Source: Acinetobacter sp.
Lineage (GTDB): Bacteria > Pseudomonadota > Gammaproteobacteria > Pseudomonadales > Moraxellaceae
DNA: 64,000 nucleotides
Reading direction: 5' to 3'
Assembly: GCA_031277915.1 (NCBI GenBank)
Contig: JAITLL010000055.1
Location: 1 to 64,000 of the forward strand
This document shows positions 55,059 to 63,228 of the stretch, one piece after another. The position numbers were made by a program, and so were the translations under genes. Numbering within the stretch: position 1 is the stretch's first letter; each line of letters begins with the position of its first letter. Under the pieces are notes generated by a model. It was not told where the DNA came from, did no database searches, and was given only the letters and a program-made list of their open reading frames with translations.

Positions 55059-57485
55059 ATGAAAAACTATAAAAAAGCAGTATTAGCACTCACTGTGCTA
55101 GCGGCTATGCCTCTTTTTGCAGATACAGCTAATCAAAGAATTGAAGTTACAACTTTTGCAGATGAAGATGGCGAGAACCCTAATGCTTGTTCATTAAGAG
55201 AAGCGATCAAAGTTGCTGAAACACGAAGATCTGATTATGGATGTACAGTTTATAACACGTCTAAAAGTCAGGTCATTCAGCTAAAAGCAGGAACTTATAC
55301 ATTAAATAAAGAATTAGTTCCAAATGCGGATATAGCGATCTATGGATTTGGTGAAAAGGATCAAGATAAAAACTGGTCAGAGAAAAGTGTTTTAACAAAT
55401 GACTATCCCGCATTACAACCGTTACAGACCATAATTAATGCTGTTGGTAAATCTCGCATATTCAATACAGCAGTGAATAAACAACCTCTATTTCTTCAAA
55501 ATGTTATTTTAGAGAATGGTTCAGCACCAGATTTTGGTGGTGCTATTTATGCTGGAGGTAACGTTACATTACTTAATACCCAAATATTAAATTCACAAGC
55601 CCAGAAAGGGGGAGCTATTTTTCTGGGTGGTGACAATGTTAATTTGTCGGTAACTCACTCTTTGATTAAAGGTAATAGTGCAACAACCGGAAGTGTCGTA
55701 TCAATGAGTTGTTGGAATGGTACAGCCTATGCAAAACGGGAAGTCGCATTTACCTCTTCTAGTATTGTTAACAATGGCTCAGATAGTTCTAATAATACTT
55801 TTGATTTTTGTGGTGAACCCAAAGCAACCTTTACAATTAATACCATTGCCCGAAATATTGCAAATACAGTAAATGGTAGTATTTTGAAATTTACCGGTGA
55901 TGCTACTCCAAATGGTACTCCTAATCCTTCAACCATACTTAGCGCTAACAGTAGTTTATCTTTAAAAAATAATACGATTGTTGAAAATAATGCTTATAGC
56001 ACCTTCTTATATGACACTATGGGAAGTAAAGAGTTAAGGTTTAATGTAATTGGTTATAATTTAGGAACTTATGCATGTCATTATTTTATAGGGCCAGCGA
56101 CTGATTTAAAAAATGCTGGTTTTACACTATCATTTAATGCTCTGAATCTGACGAATGATTCTGCGAAATGTGACTTACCAACAGAAGCACTTACGCCTAT
56201 ACATCGAACAGTTGATATAGCAGGACAGTCTTTTAGCTCATTGCTAGAACCCTTACATGCTGCTGGACCAGAGACTGGTTTTTTACCAATTTACTATCCT
56301 AAAAATAATATAGGTAGCACGAGCTTGGTTGATGTAGATCCAGAAGGTAAAGATACCTGTACTTCTATCGACCAAAGAGGTTTATCGCGACTTGCTGATA
56401 GTAAACTCTATTATCAGCCAAATAGCCGTAATAGTTGTGATATTGGTTCAATTGAGTTAATGAAGCTCACTGCTGGTGATCTAAAGGGTTTAGGGAATAC
56501 GTCTCTTACAGATCTGCTTGCGAAATACCAATCTCAATATGATACTGTTCAGAAGAATATATTAAATCCAGATTATGCATATTTATTAAATGTACTAAAA
56601 ATTGATTCTGCGAATTATAAAAATCTTCTTGATCAAACTAAAGCAAATGCAAAATATCGAGCGATTTATATTGACTTAAAAGCAAGTGGTTTACCTCTAC
56701 CTAATGAAGATAGTAATCACATTTTAAAGTTCTTTAATACGACTGACTATAATATTAATCTTGAAACTGTTGGGACAGGATTGATCGATGACAAAGTTAC
56801 GAGTACCCAAAAGGATGATGGTCTCTTTTGTGAATGGAATGATGCTTTACAGCAAATTGTAATCTATCGTTCAGATGACATCATTACTCAGGCTGGTGAT
56901 TACAACTACTGTAAATATACAATTAGTAGTAAAGATGGAACTACGCAATCATCTGGGCTGTTAGAGGCACGATTTGATAACATTCCACCGGTAGCAGGTG
57001 ATGCAACTGTAACGTTTAAATATTTAGCAAATGAAGTCATTCCTTTAAATTTATTACAGTATGCGAATGATGATGGGGATGGTCCAACAAGCACACTTAA
57101 GACAAAACCAAATAAACCTAAATTTTGGGTAAATGATCAGGGTGTGGAGTTACCAATTTATATACCAAGTAAAACCTCAAAAGATGGTATTTTCAAGGTG
57201 GTGAAAGCAGATCGCGAAGGTCCATGTCCTAAAGATGATAGTGGTAATATCTGCTATGGTGGCAACATTTATATTCAAGCAAGTAATGTATTCAATACAT
57301 TCAATGATACTTTGACTTATTACGTTTATGATGCTGATGGAACAATTTCAGCTAAGGCTGGAACGATTAATTTAGTCAGCACAGCAACTACAACGGATGA
57401 TTCACGAAGTGGTGGTGGAAGTATTGGGATATTTTCTATTGTTTCACTGCTAGGTTTAATGGCTTATAGACGTTATCGCAAATAA
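55059..57485 (+). CDS. Second CSLREA/GlyGly-CTERM surface or secreted protein
   Basis: 808 residues from the ATG at 55059 (MKNYKKAVLALTVLAAMPLF signal peptide); an ATG three codons upstream is possible. CSLREA motif at about residue 44, beta-helix-type repeats (FGGAIYAGGNVTLLNTQI, KGGAIFLGGDNVNLSVTHSL), a long Lys/Asn/Asp-rich part, a cadherin/Ig-like region near 640-780 (PPVAGDATVTFKYLANE, DDGDGP) and a terminal GGGSIGIFSIVSLLGLMAYR with a basic end, the GlyGly-CTERM signal. A paralogue of the gene before it, with which it forms an operon. The rhombosortase itself is not in this window. Confidence 0.82.
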   Translation: MKNYKKAVLALTVLAAMPLFADTANQRIEVTTFADEDGENPNACSLREAIKVAETRRSDYGCTVYNTSKSQVIQLKAGTYTLNKELVPNADIAIYGFGEKDQDKNWSEKSVLTNDYPALQPLQTIINAVGKSRIFNTAVNKQPLFLQNVILENGSAPDFGGAIYAGGNVTLLNTQILNSQAQKGGAIFLGGDNVNLSVTHSLIKGNSATTGSVVSMSCWNGTAYAKREVAFTSSSIVNNGSDSSNNTFDFCGEPKATFTINTIARNIANTVNGSILKFTGDATPNGTPNPSTILSANSSLSLKNNTIVENNAYSTFLYDTMGSKELRFNVIGYNLGTYACHYFIGPATDLKNAGFTLSFNALNLTNDSAKCDLPTEALTPIHRTVDIAGQSFSSLLEPLHAAGPETGFLPIYYPKNNIGSTSLVDVDPEGKDTCTSIDQRGLSRLADSKLYYQPNSRNSCDIGSIELMKLTAGDLKGLGNTSLTDLLAKYQSQYDTVQKNILNPDYAYLLNVLKIDSANYKNLLDQTKANAKYRAIYIDLKASGLPLPNEDSNHILKFFNTTDYNINLETVGTGLIDDKVTSTQKDDGLFCEWNDALQQIVIYRSDDIITQAGDYNYCKYTISSKDGTTQSSGLLEARFDNIPPVAGDATVTFKYLANEVIPLNLLQYANDDGDGPTSTLKTKPNKPKFWVNDQGVELPIYIPSKTSKDGIFKVVKADREGPCPKDDSGNICYGGNIYIQASNVFNTFNDTLTYYVYDADGTISAKAGTINLVSTATTTDDSRSGGGSIGIFSIVSLLGLMAYRRYRK

Positions 57486-57493
57486 GCAGACAT

Positions 57494-57521
57494 AAAAAAG
57501 CCTCCGATAGGGGGCTTTTTT
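57494..57521 (+). terminator. Intrinsic terminator after the CSLREA gene pair
   Basis: AAAAAAGCCTCC pairs with GGGGGCTTTTTT (one G-T pair) around GATA, directly followed by the end of the T run. Confidence 0.9.
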
Positions 57522-57570
57522 ATTCATTATAAGTCTTTTTAAACACACATATTTTTCATTAAAAAATGAA

Positions 57571-57960
57571 TTAGTGCTCTAAATATTTATTGATATATTC
57601 TTCACGTATAGCAGTTCTTTCATCTGCACTTGCTTTTAGCATGCGTTGACGTAAATCATTACGTTCTTGTGTACTCATTTTTTGCCAAGCTTCACGCATT
57701 TTTTGCTTTTCTGCATCTGGAAGTTGGTTGAACCAATCCATACGTTGTTGCAAGTTAGCACTTTGGTTGGCAGGTAGCTCTTTTAAGCTTTGATAGCGTT
57801 TAATTACAGCTCGTTGCTCTTCTTCAGACATAGCATTCCAAGTATCATCTACTTGGGTATTGGCATCTTTAGAAAAAATCCAGAAACGTTCAAAACCTGC
57901 AAAACTTGTTTGCAAGAAACTTAATGAACAAAGGATAAGTGCTAACTTTTTAGCTACCAT
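57571..57960 (-). CDS. DUF3106 family periplasmic protein
   Basis: 129 residues from the ATG at 57960; a GTG at 57978 would add six. A signal peptide (about 1-21, ALILCSLSFLQTSFA) is followed by a helical domain with repeated Trp/Gln-Gln-Arg-Met units: MSEEEQRAVIKRYQSLKELP, LQQRMDWFNQLPDAEKQKMR, MSTQERNDLRQRMLKASADE. This is DUF3106, reminiscent of periplasmic sensors such as CpxP/Spy-like LTxxQ helices, though not the same family. The start overlaps the preceding gene by 11 bases. Third gene of the sigma factor operon, so a role in controlling that sigma factor is plausible. Confidence 0.8.
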   Translation of the reverse strand: MVAKKLALILCSLSFLQTSFAGFERFWIFSKDANTQVDDTWNAMSEEEQRAVIKRYQSLKELPANQSANLQQRMDWFNQLPDAEKQKMREAWQKMSTQERNDLRQRMLKASADERTAIREEYINKYLEH

Positions 57961-58270
57961 GTTGAACTTTATCCTCACCCAGCACCATTAGCATTTCTAA
58001 ATCTTCAACCATTTGTGGTGATAATTTAGGATTTACAATGACTTGGTTTTGTGGCTTCTCAATCATCTCTGCTGAGTTGGGTAAAATAACAAATCCTGTA
58101 ATCGCCGCAGCAAGTGCAAAACCAGTCATTTTCCAGACACTATAATAAGAGGCTGGTTTTTGTTGGATATGGTCAAGCACATGATTCATTACCACTGTTT
58201 TATTTTTATGGTGATGAGCCAAACTATCGAGTTTAGACGTCACCTTTTTAGTGAAATCATCATGATTCAT
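57950..58270 (-). CDS. Single-span membrane protein, putative anti-sigma factor
   Basis: 106 residues: a cytoplasmic basic N-terminus (about 1-46), one membrane helix (MTGFALAAAITGFVILP, about 47-64) and a short periplasmic tail. The size, topology and 11-base overlap with the sigma factor gene suggest an anti-sigma factor. It lacks the HxxxCxxC zinc motif of common ZAS anti-sigma factors, so it would be an atypical one. Its own end overlaps the DUF3106 gene by 11 bases. Function is inferred from context only. Confidence 0.6.
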   Translation of the reverse strand: MNHDDFTKKVTSKLDSLAHHHKNKTVVMNHVLDHIQQKPASYYSVWKMTGFALAAAITGFVILPNSAEMIEKPQNQVIVNPKLSPQMVEDLEMLMVLGEDKVQHGS

Positions 58271-58895
58271 TAGAACCTCCCATGGGATTTAAATGTGCTA
58301 AGTACTCTCTAAGTCCCTGAATTGCTCGATGATAATGGGTTTTTACGCTACCTTCAGTGCAGTTCATAATTTGTGCCGTAGTATGGGTATCAAAACCTTC
58401 CCAAGCACGTAACATGAAAGCTTGTTGTTGGCGAACAGGTAGTTTTGCAATCGCTTCCTGAATCTCTTCTATCGTTACTGCTTGATCTAGAAAATCTGCT
58501 GGATTGATTGCTTTTTCATCGACAATATCAATGATTTCTTCATCATCATTGTCTAGACTAACTTTTTTGAAGAATGAAAATGGATTTGCCCGACGAGCTT
58601 CTTTGCGGCGCCAATCTTGAAGTTTGTTATTTAGAATCGTATAAAATAACGGATACCATTCTTCAGTACTTCGATCGGCGTAAGACTTGTGTAAAGAAAT
58701 AAATGCTTCTTGAACCAAGTCCATGGCAATGCCTTGTTGACCTTGGGTAGCACTTTCCATCATCACTAAAGCACGACCAGTCACATCTTGCATGAAAACC
58801 TTTAGGCGTTGTTCAGCCGTGCTGGCATGAGCACTAGATGCTTCCGATCGAGACTTTTTCGGTGCTAAATCCATGGAGATGGAAAATCCTGTCAT
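58260..58895 (-). CDS. ECF-type RNA polymerase sigma factor
   Basis: 211 residues from the ATG at 58895, with GGTGGG upstream; a TTG at 58919 would add eight and an ATG at 58874 would remove seven. Sigma region 2 is DLVQEAFISLHKSYAD with YTILNNKLQDWRRKE, and region 4 is LPVRQQQAFMLRAWEGFDTH and TEGSVKTHYHRAIQGLREYL. The linker is long and acidic (DNDDEEIIDIVDE), more than in standard ECF factors. First gene of a three-gene overlapping operon with the putative anti-sigma and DUF3106 genes. Its regulon is unknown. Confidence 0.88.
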   Translation of the reverse strand: MTGFSISMDLAPKKSRSEASSAHASTAEQRLKVFMQDVTGRALVMMESATQGQQGIAMDLVQEAFISLHKSYADRSTEEWYPLFYTILNNKLQDWRRKEARRANPFSFFKKVSLDNDDEEIIDIVDEKAINPADFLDQAVTIEEIQEAIAKLPVRQQQAFMLRAWEGFDTHTTAQIMNCTEGSVKTHYHRAIQGLREYLAHLNPMGGSNES

Positions 58896-59033
58896 TGGAC
58901 GTACCCACCTTATCTTCAATATATCTCTTATATAACGTTGAAAAGAGGTGGGAGGTTGACAACAATCGGCTATTTTTTAGTAGTGTAAATGATTTTTTTC
59001 ACAAATATGAGCGATGTAAAATAAATTAACGTT

Positions 59034-59810
59034 TTATTGGCGTTGGCGAACCATTTCAAAAAAGCAAACAGATCCAGCAATTGCTACATTTAATGACTCT
59101 TGACCACCTGGTTGAGGAATTGTCACTGACTGTGCATGTGCTAAAGCATAATCACTTGCGCCTTGTCCTTCGTTACCTAAAACCCAGACACATGGCTTTG
59201 AAAGATCTTTTGAATAAAGACTGGTTGAACGATGAGAGCTGGTCACAAAAACAGGAATATCAAATTTAGGAAGGATATCGGTCAATTGGAAATTTTCAAA
59301 ACAAGATAGGCTAAAATGAGCACCCATGCCAGCTCTTAAAACTCGTGGAGACCAGAGTGAAGCAGAACCTAGCGTACAAATAATTTGCTTAATATTTGCT
59401 GCTGCCGCTGAACGCAATAGAGTTCCTACGTTACCCGGATCTTGTACATTTTCTAAAATTAAAGTATCTAAGCTATAGTCAATTGTGGCGGCGGTTTTAG
59501 GCAAATCAATAATTGCCAAGCAAGGTAGGGTGTTACCTAAGGTACTTAAGTCTTTGTATAGAACTTCACTAATAATAAAAACATGGCCCTGATGGAGTTC
59601 GATTATTTTTTTTAAATCGTCATGTTCTAAAGCTTGTTCGGTTGTAAACAAAGAAAAGAGTTTTTTCTGCTGTTGTAACCATGCTAAACAAAGGTGGGTG
59701 CCTTCAAGAACTGTTTGTTGATGCTTTTTTCGGGCGCTATTGAGTTCAATTAAACCACGCAAATGTTTAATTTTTGCATTGTCTTTTGATTCTAAAAAAA
59801 TAACCGCCAT
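59034..59810 (-). CDS. TrmH/SpoU family RNA 2'-O-ribose methyltransferase
   Basis: 258 residues from the ATG at 59810; a TTG five codons upstream is possible. An N-terminal substrate-binding domain (AKIKHLRGLIELNSARKKHQ, about 10-90) precedes the SPOUT domain with motif 1 LILENVQDPGNVGTLLRSAA, motif 2 WVLGNEGQG and motif 3 VTIPQPGGQESLNVAIAGSV. The family methylates rRNA or tRNA riboses with S-adenosylmethionine through a knotted fold; the target is not certain (RlmB- or YsgA-like). It starts just after the fbp terminator. Confidence 0.88.
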   Translation of the reverse strand: MAVIFLESKDNAKIKHLRGLIELNSARKKHQQTVLEGTHLCLAWLQQQKKLFSLFTTEQALEHDDLKKIIELHQGHVFIISEVLYKDLSTLGNTLPCLAIIDLPKTAATIDYSLDTLILENVQDPGNVGTLLRSAAAANIKQIICTLGSASLWSPRVLRAGMGAHFSLSCFENFQLTDILPKFDIPVFVTSSHRSTSLYSKDLSKPCVWVLGNEGQGASDYALAHAQSVTIPQPGGQESLNVAIAGSVCFFEMVRQRQ

Positions 59811-59823
59811 AAGGATAATGTCC

Positions 59824-59852
59824 AAAAGGGCATCATCATACTATGATGCCCT
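59824..59852 (-). terminator. Intrinsic terminator after fbp
   Basis: On the minus strand AGGGCATCAT pairs perfectly with ATGATGCCCT around AGTATG and is followed by TTTT. It lies 16 bases after the fbp stop codon and immediately before the start of the RNA methyltransferase gene. Confidence 0.85.
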
Positions 59853-59867
59853 ATGTAATTTAAATTA

Positions 59868-60839
59868 TTAATGATAGTTCGTTACGCGTTCAACTTCATT
59901 CTTAGAACCGATAATTACAGGAACACGTTGATGAAGTTCTGTAGGTTCAATCTCTAGAATGCGTACACGGCCAGTAGTTGATGCACCGCCAGCTTGTTCA
60001 ATGAGCATACTCATTGGGTTAGCTTCATACATTAAACGTAAACGACCAGCTTTTTTCGGGTCTTTTAAGTCATAAGGGTAAAGGAAAATACCGCCACGGC
60101 ATAAAATACGATGAATATCGCCCACCATGCACGCTACCCAACGCATATTGAAATCTTTTTCACGTACAGATGTTTTACCTGCAAGTAACTCTTCAATATA
60201 TTGTTTTACTGGTTGTTCCCAATGACGTTGGTTAGATGCGTTAATTGCAAACTCTTGAGTGTCTGTTGATACTTGAACATTCTCTGTAGTAAGTAAGAAT
60301 GTTTGAGTTTCTGGGTCTAGTGTAAAGAAAGCTACACCGTTTCCAACTGTTAAAGCCATCATAGTTGATGGGCCGTATAACACATAACCAGCAGCGACCT
60401 GTTGAGTTCCTGCTTGCATGAAATCTTGTGATTGCGTCACTGCATTTTTTGCAGGAAGAATCGAGAAGATTGTTCCTACGCACATGTTGATATCAATATT
60501 ACTTGAACCATCTAATGGGTCGAATAGAACCAAGTATTCGCCGTTTTCTTGCGCTGGTGTAAATTCATCAAGCTCTTCAGATGCGAGGCCGCCCACATGA
60601 GGGTGAACTTTTAGAGCGTCGATTAAATAATCATTAGAAATCACATCAAGTTTTTTCTGTGTTTCACCTTGAACATTTTCGTTGCCTGCGCTACCTAAAA
60701 TTCCAGCCAATGCACCTTTTTGTAGGGCTTGATCAATGGTTTTACAAGTCGTGGCAATCGTGTCAATGACTTGGGCCAACTCAGGTGTAAGGTTCCCTTT
60801 TTCTTGTTGTAAAAATTGGGACAATGTGAGGTTGGACAT
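59868..60839 (-). CDS. fbp: Fructose-1,6-bisphosphatase, class I
   Basis: 323 residues from the ATG at 60839, which has AGGAG eight bases upstream; a longer frame from 60893 is rejected. The metal and phosphate site is [20 protein letters not shown], with [18 protein letters not shown] and [19 protein letters not shown] as further family blocks. It hydrolyses fructose 1,6-bisphosphate in gluconeogenesis, essential for an organism that lives on organic acids. Divergent from a small gene at 61022. Confidence 0.96.
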   Translation of the reverse strand: MSNLTLSQFLQQEKGNLTPELAQVIDTIATTCKTIDQALQKGALAGILGSAGNENVQGETQKKLDVISNDYLIDALKVHPHVGGLASEELDEFTPAQENGEYLVLFDPLDGSSNIDINMCVGTIFSILPAKNAVTQSQDFMQAGTQQVAAGYVLYGPSTMMALTVGNGVAFFTLDPETQTFLLTTENVQVSTDTQEFAINASNQRHWEQPVKQYIEELLAGKTSVREKDFNMRWVACMVGDIHRILCRGGIFLYPYDLKDPKKAGRLRLMYEANPMSMLIEQAGGASTTGRVRILEIEPTELHQRVPVIIGSKNEVERVTNYH

Positions 60840-61021
60840 AAAACAAAGCTCCTGTGCGCAAGCATCAAAATGAGTCAAATAAATACGTGGCATATTCTAG
60901 ATGAGAATGCCGGAAAATAAAAATTATCTTACTTTATTTGTGTTGCATTTCTGCTTACAAGCCTCATTTTACATGGTATGTTGTTTGCATAGCAAAGGAA
61001 TGTATATTTAGGAGAATCGAA

Positions 61022-61210
61022 ATGACAACTAAGAAGTTTGACGCGACCCCCACGGCAGGTGAACCAATCAATTTAGAAAAAATTTCGAAAGAGAATATTC
61101 AGGAAGCTTGGAAAGATTATGAGGCAAAGCCTGAATATAAAGCTTTTAATAAGCATGATTTGATTGAGTCAATGCAACATTCAGAAGAAGATGAAAAAAA
61201 ATCTTCTTAA
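61022..61210 (+). CDS. Small acidic protein of unknown function
   Basis: 62 residues from the ATG at 61022, with TTAGGAGAA six to seven bases upstream. The protein is hydrophilic and charged, with the segment ISKENIQEAWKDYEAKPEYK and a C-terminal run of Glu, Asp and Lys (HSEEDEKKSS). It has no membrane span or signal peptide. I recognise no family; single-gene transcript with its own terminator, so it is likely expressed. An upstream in-frame ATG at 60938 would overlap the fbp promoter region and is not preferred. Confidence 0.7.
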   Translation: MTTKKFDATPTAGEPINLEKISKENIQEAWKDYEAKPEYKAFNKHDLIESMQHSEEDEKKSS

Positions 61211-61224
61211 ATGAAGAGTATTTA

Positions 61225-61256
61225 AAATAAACGCCCATATATGGGCGTTTATTTAT
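61225..61256. terminator. Bidirectional intrinsic terminator
   Basis: AAATAAACGCCCATATATGGGCGTTTATTT is nearly perfectly palindromic (core ACGCCCATATATGGGCGT, 61231-61248). It lies between the small plus-strand gene and the convergent pal gene. Confidence 0.92.
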
Positions 61257-61267
61257 TTAGGGATGTT

Positions 61268-61831
61268 TTACTTTAATAGAGGAGGAACCGCTTCATAGTT
61301 AATTTCAACGCGGCGGTTTTCTTTCCAAGCCGATTCGTCATGACCCGGGTTAACTGGAGATTCTTTACCGTAGCTTACAGCTTCAAGTTGCTGTGGATTT
61401 ACACCATTTGTAATGAGATAGCTTTGAACCGCTTTCGCACGACGTTCACCTAAGGCCATGTTGTATTCACGTGTACCACGCTCATCTGTATGACCAGTTA
61501 ATGCAACTTTTGAATTTGCATTTGCCATAAGGAACTGAGCATGAGCTTGAAGCGTTTGATAGTCTTCAGTAGATAAATCACTACTGTCGTAATCGAAGTG
61601 AACAACACGTTTAGCTAAAGCAGCTTTATTTGCTTCAGTTACACCTTTTGATGAAGCACCTGCCAAATTTTGGGCATTTAATGCAGCATCTTCACTTAAA
61701 CCTGTCGTGTTTACGGTGCTTGGATTTGTAGTACCAGCATTTACAGTTGTTGCTGGTTTACGGCTCGCACAACCTGTCATGACAAGCGCTACACTAAGTA
61801 GGGGAAAAGCCAAATATTTGATTGATTTCAT
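61268..61831 (-). CDS. pal: Peptidoglycan-associated lipoprotein Pal
   Basis: 187 residues. Of three consecutive ATG codons, the last (61831) is six bases after GGAG and gives [20 protein letters not shown]; it is preferred. The lipobox is MTGC, Cys21 lipidated. A Thr/Asn/Ser-rich linker precedes the OmpA-like domain with [39 protein letters not shown] and NRRVEI, which binds diaminopimelate in the peptidoglycan. Part of the Tol-Pal complex that keeps outer-membrane integrity during division. Last gene of tolA-tolB-pal. Confidence 0.96.
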   Translation of the reverse strand: MKSIKYLAFPLLSVALVMTGCASRKPATTVNAGTTNPSTVNTTGLSEDAALNAQNLAGASSKGVTEANKAALAKRVVHFDYDSSDLSTEDYQTLQAHAQFLMANANSKVALTGHTDERGTREYNMALGERRAKAVQSYLITNGVNPQQLEAVSYGKESPVNPGHDESAWKENRRVEINYEAVPPLLK

Positions 61832-61858
61832 CATCATCTCCATCAATGGAAGAAAAAG

Positions 61859-63139
61859 TTATTTAGGTGCCCAGGCTGGTTCACGTACTTCACCTTGTTC
61901 ACTCGGTAAATTCATGCGGAAACGACCATCAGTGGACATGACAGACAGTAAACCACGGTTCCCTTCACGAGTTGCATAAACCACCATTTGCCCATTTGGT
62001 GAGAAACTTGGTGATTCATCTAAACTCGTTGGGGTAAGGATATTGACAATCCCTGTATTAATATCTTGGATAGCAACCTTATAGTTACTACCACTTGGTC
62101 GATGCACCAGTGCAATTTTTTTACCATCTGCACTTAGAGTGCCACGTGCATTAAATGAACCTTTAAATGTTAAGCGTTTTACTGAGCCATCTCCAAAATC
62201 ATAGCGATAAATTTGAGGAGAGCCCCCACGGTCAGATGTAAAAATAAAAGCTTTTCCATCTGGTGTGTAACGAGCTTCTGTATCAATTCCCGAGTCATTC
62301 GTCATACGCTTGATTTGGCGAGTTGATAAATCCATTTGATAAATTTCAGGATTACCATTCATTGATCCGGTAAATAGCATTGATTTACCATCTGGTGAAA
62401 AGCTTGGTGCACCATTTAAGCCTTTAAAGCTGGTAAGTACTTCACGTGTTCCAGTAGAAAGATCTTGTAAGTAAATTGCTGGACGTTTTGTTTCAAAAGA
62501 AACATAAGCAATTTTTTTGGCATCAGGAGTCCATGCCGGAGAAAGAATCGGGTCGCGTGAAGAGAGAACAGTTTTTGGTTGTTCGCCATCTGTATCCGCA
62601 ATTTGTAAAGTGTAACGTTCTGCCGGGGTTGCCGCATTACGTAATACATAAGCAATACGACCACTAAAGTCGCCTGGAATCCCTGTGAGAGCCTGATAAA
62701 TAGCATCACTAACCATATGTCCTGCTTGACGTATGCGTGAAGCAGGAACATTTAATAACTCATTAAGAAGATATTGCTGTTTTTGTACATCATAAAGTTG
62801 GTAATGGATTTCAAACCCATCAGCTGTTTGCTTAATTTGCCCAGTCACTACATAAGGAATACCTGCAGCTTGCCAATCAGATGCTTGAATCTGATTAATA
62901 GCAGCATTTGCAGGTAAGTTTTTCGATGAACTTGTGAAACGTCCTGAACGGTTTAAGTCCGTTTCAACAATTGGATAAAGTCCATTGTCATTATTAAACG
63001 GAACAATAGCGATTTTGGGTGCCTGATCAGGTGCTTTTGCAATTTCTAAATGTAGTTGAGCAAAGGCAGCTGTTGGAGCAAGAGGACTTAATGCTGTAAG
63101 CAGCGTTAAGGCGAGAAGGTGTTTGCGGCTTGTTTTCAT
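61859..63139 (-). CDS. tolB: Tol-Pal system protein TolB
   Basis: 426 residues from the ATG at 63139 (signal peptide MKTSRKHLLALTLLTALSPL, cleaved near TAAFA-Q). An ATG at 63187 has the better ribosome binding site (AAGGC) and would put 16 more residues in front, which is unusual for a signal peptide. An N-terminal domain (about 30-160, KIAIVPFNNDNGLYPIVETD) is followed by a six-bladed beta-propeller (SPAWTPDAKKIAYVSFE, SFSPDGKSMLFTGSMNGNPE, TPDGKAFIFTSDRGGSPQIY). It binds Pal and the end of the signal for TolA in the periplasm. Between tolA and pal on the same strand. Confidence 0.95.
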   Translation of the reverse strand: MKTSRKHLLALTLLTALSPLAPTAAFAQLHLEIAKAPDQAPKIAIVPFNNDNGLYPIVETDLNRSGRFTSSSKNLPANAAINQIQASDWQAAGIPYVVTGQIKQTADGFEIHYQLYDVQKQQYLLNELLNVPASRIRQAGHMVSDAIYQALTGIPGDFSGRIAYVLRNAATPAERYTLQIADTDGEQPKTVLSSRDPILSPAWTPDAKKIAYVSFETKRPAIYLQDLSTGTREVLTSFKGLNGAPSFSPDGKSMLFTGSMNGNPEIYQMDLSTRQIKRMTNDSGIDTEARYTPDGKAFIFTSDRGGSPQIYRYDFGDGSVKRLTFKGSFNARGTLSADGKKIALVHRPSGSNYKVAIQDINTGIVNILTPTSLDESPSFSPNGQMVVYATREGNRGLLSVMSTDGRFRMNLPSEQGEVREPAWAPK

Positions 63140-63228
63140 AGATTTAAAGTCATTGAAGGCATTTTGTGACTGTGGATTTTGTAACATAGTTACATGCCTT
63201 AAACTATTTAAAGCATGTAACAATATAC

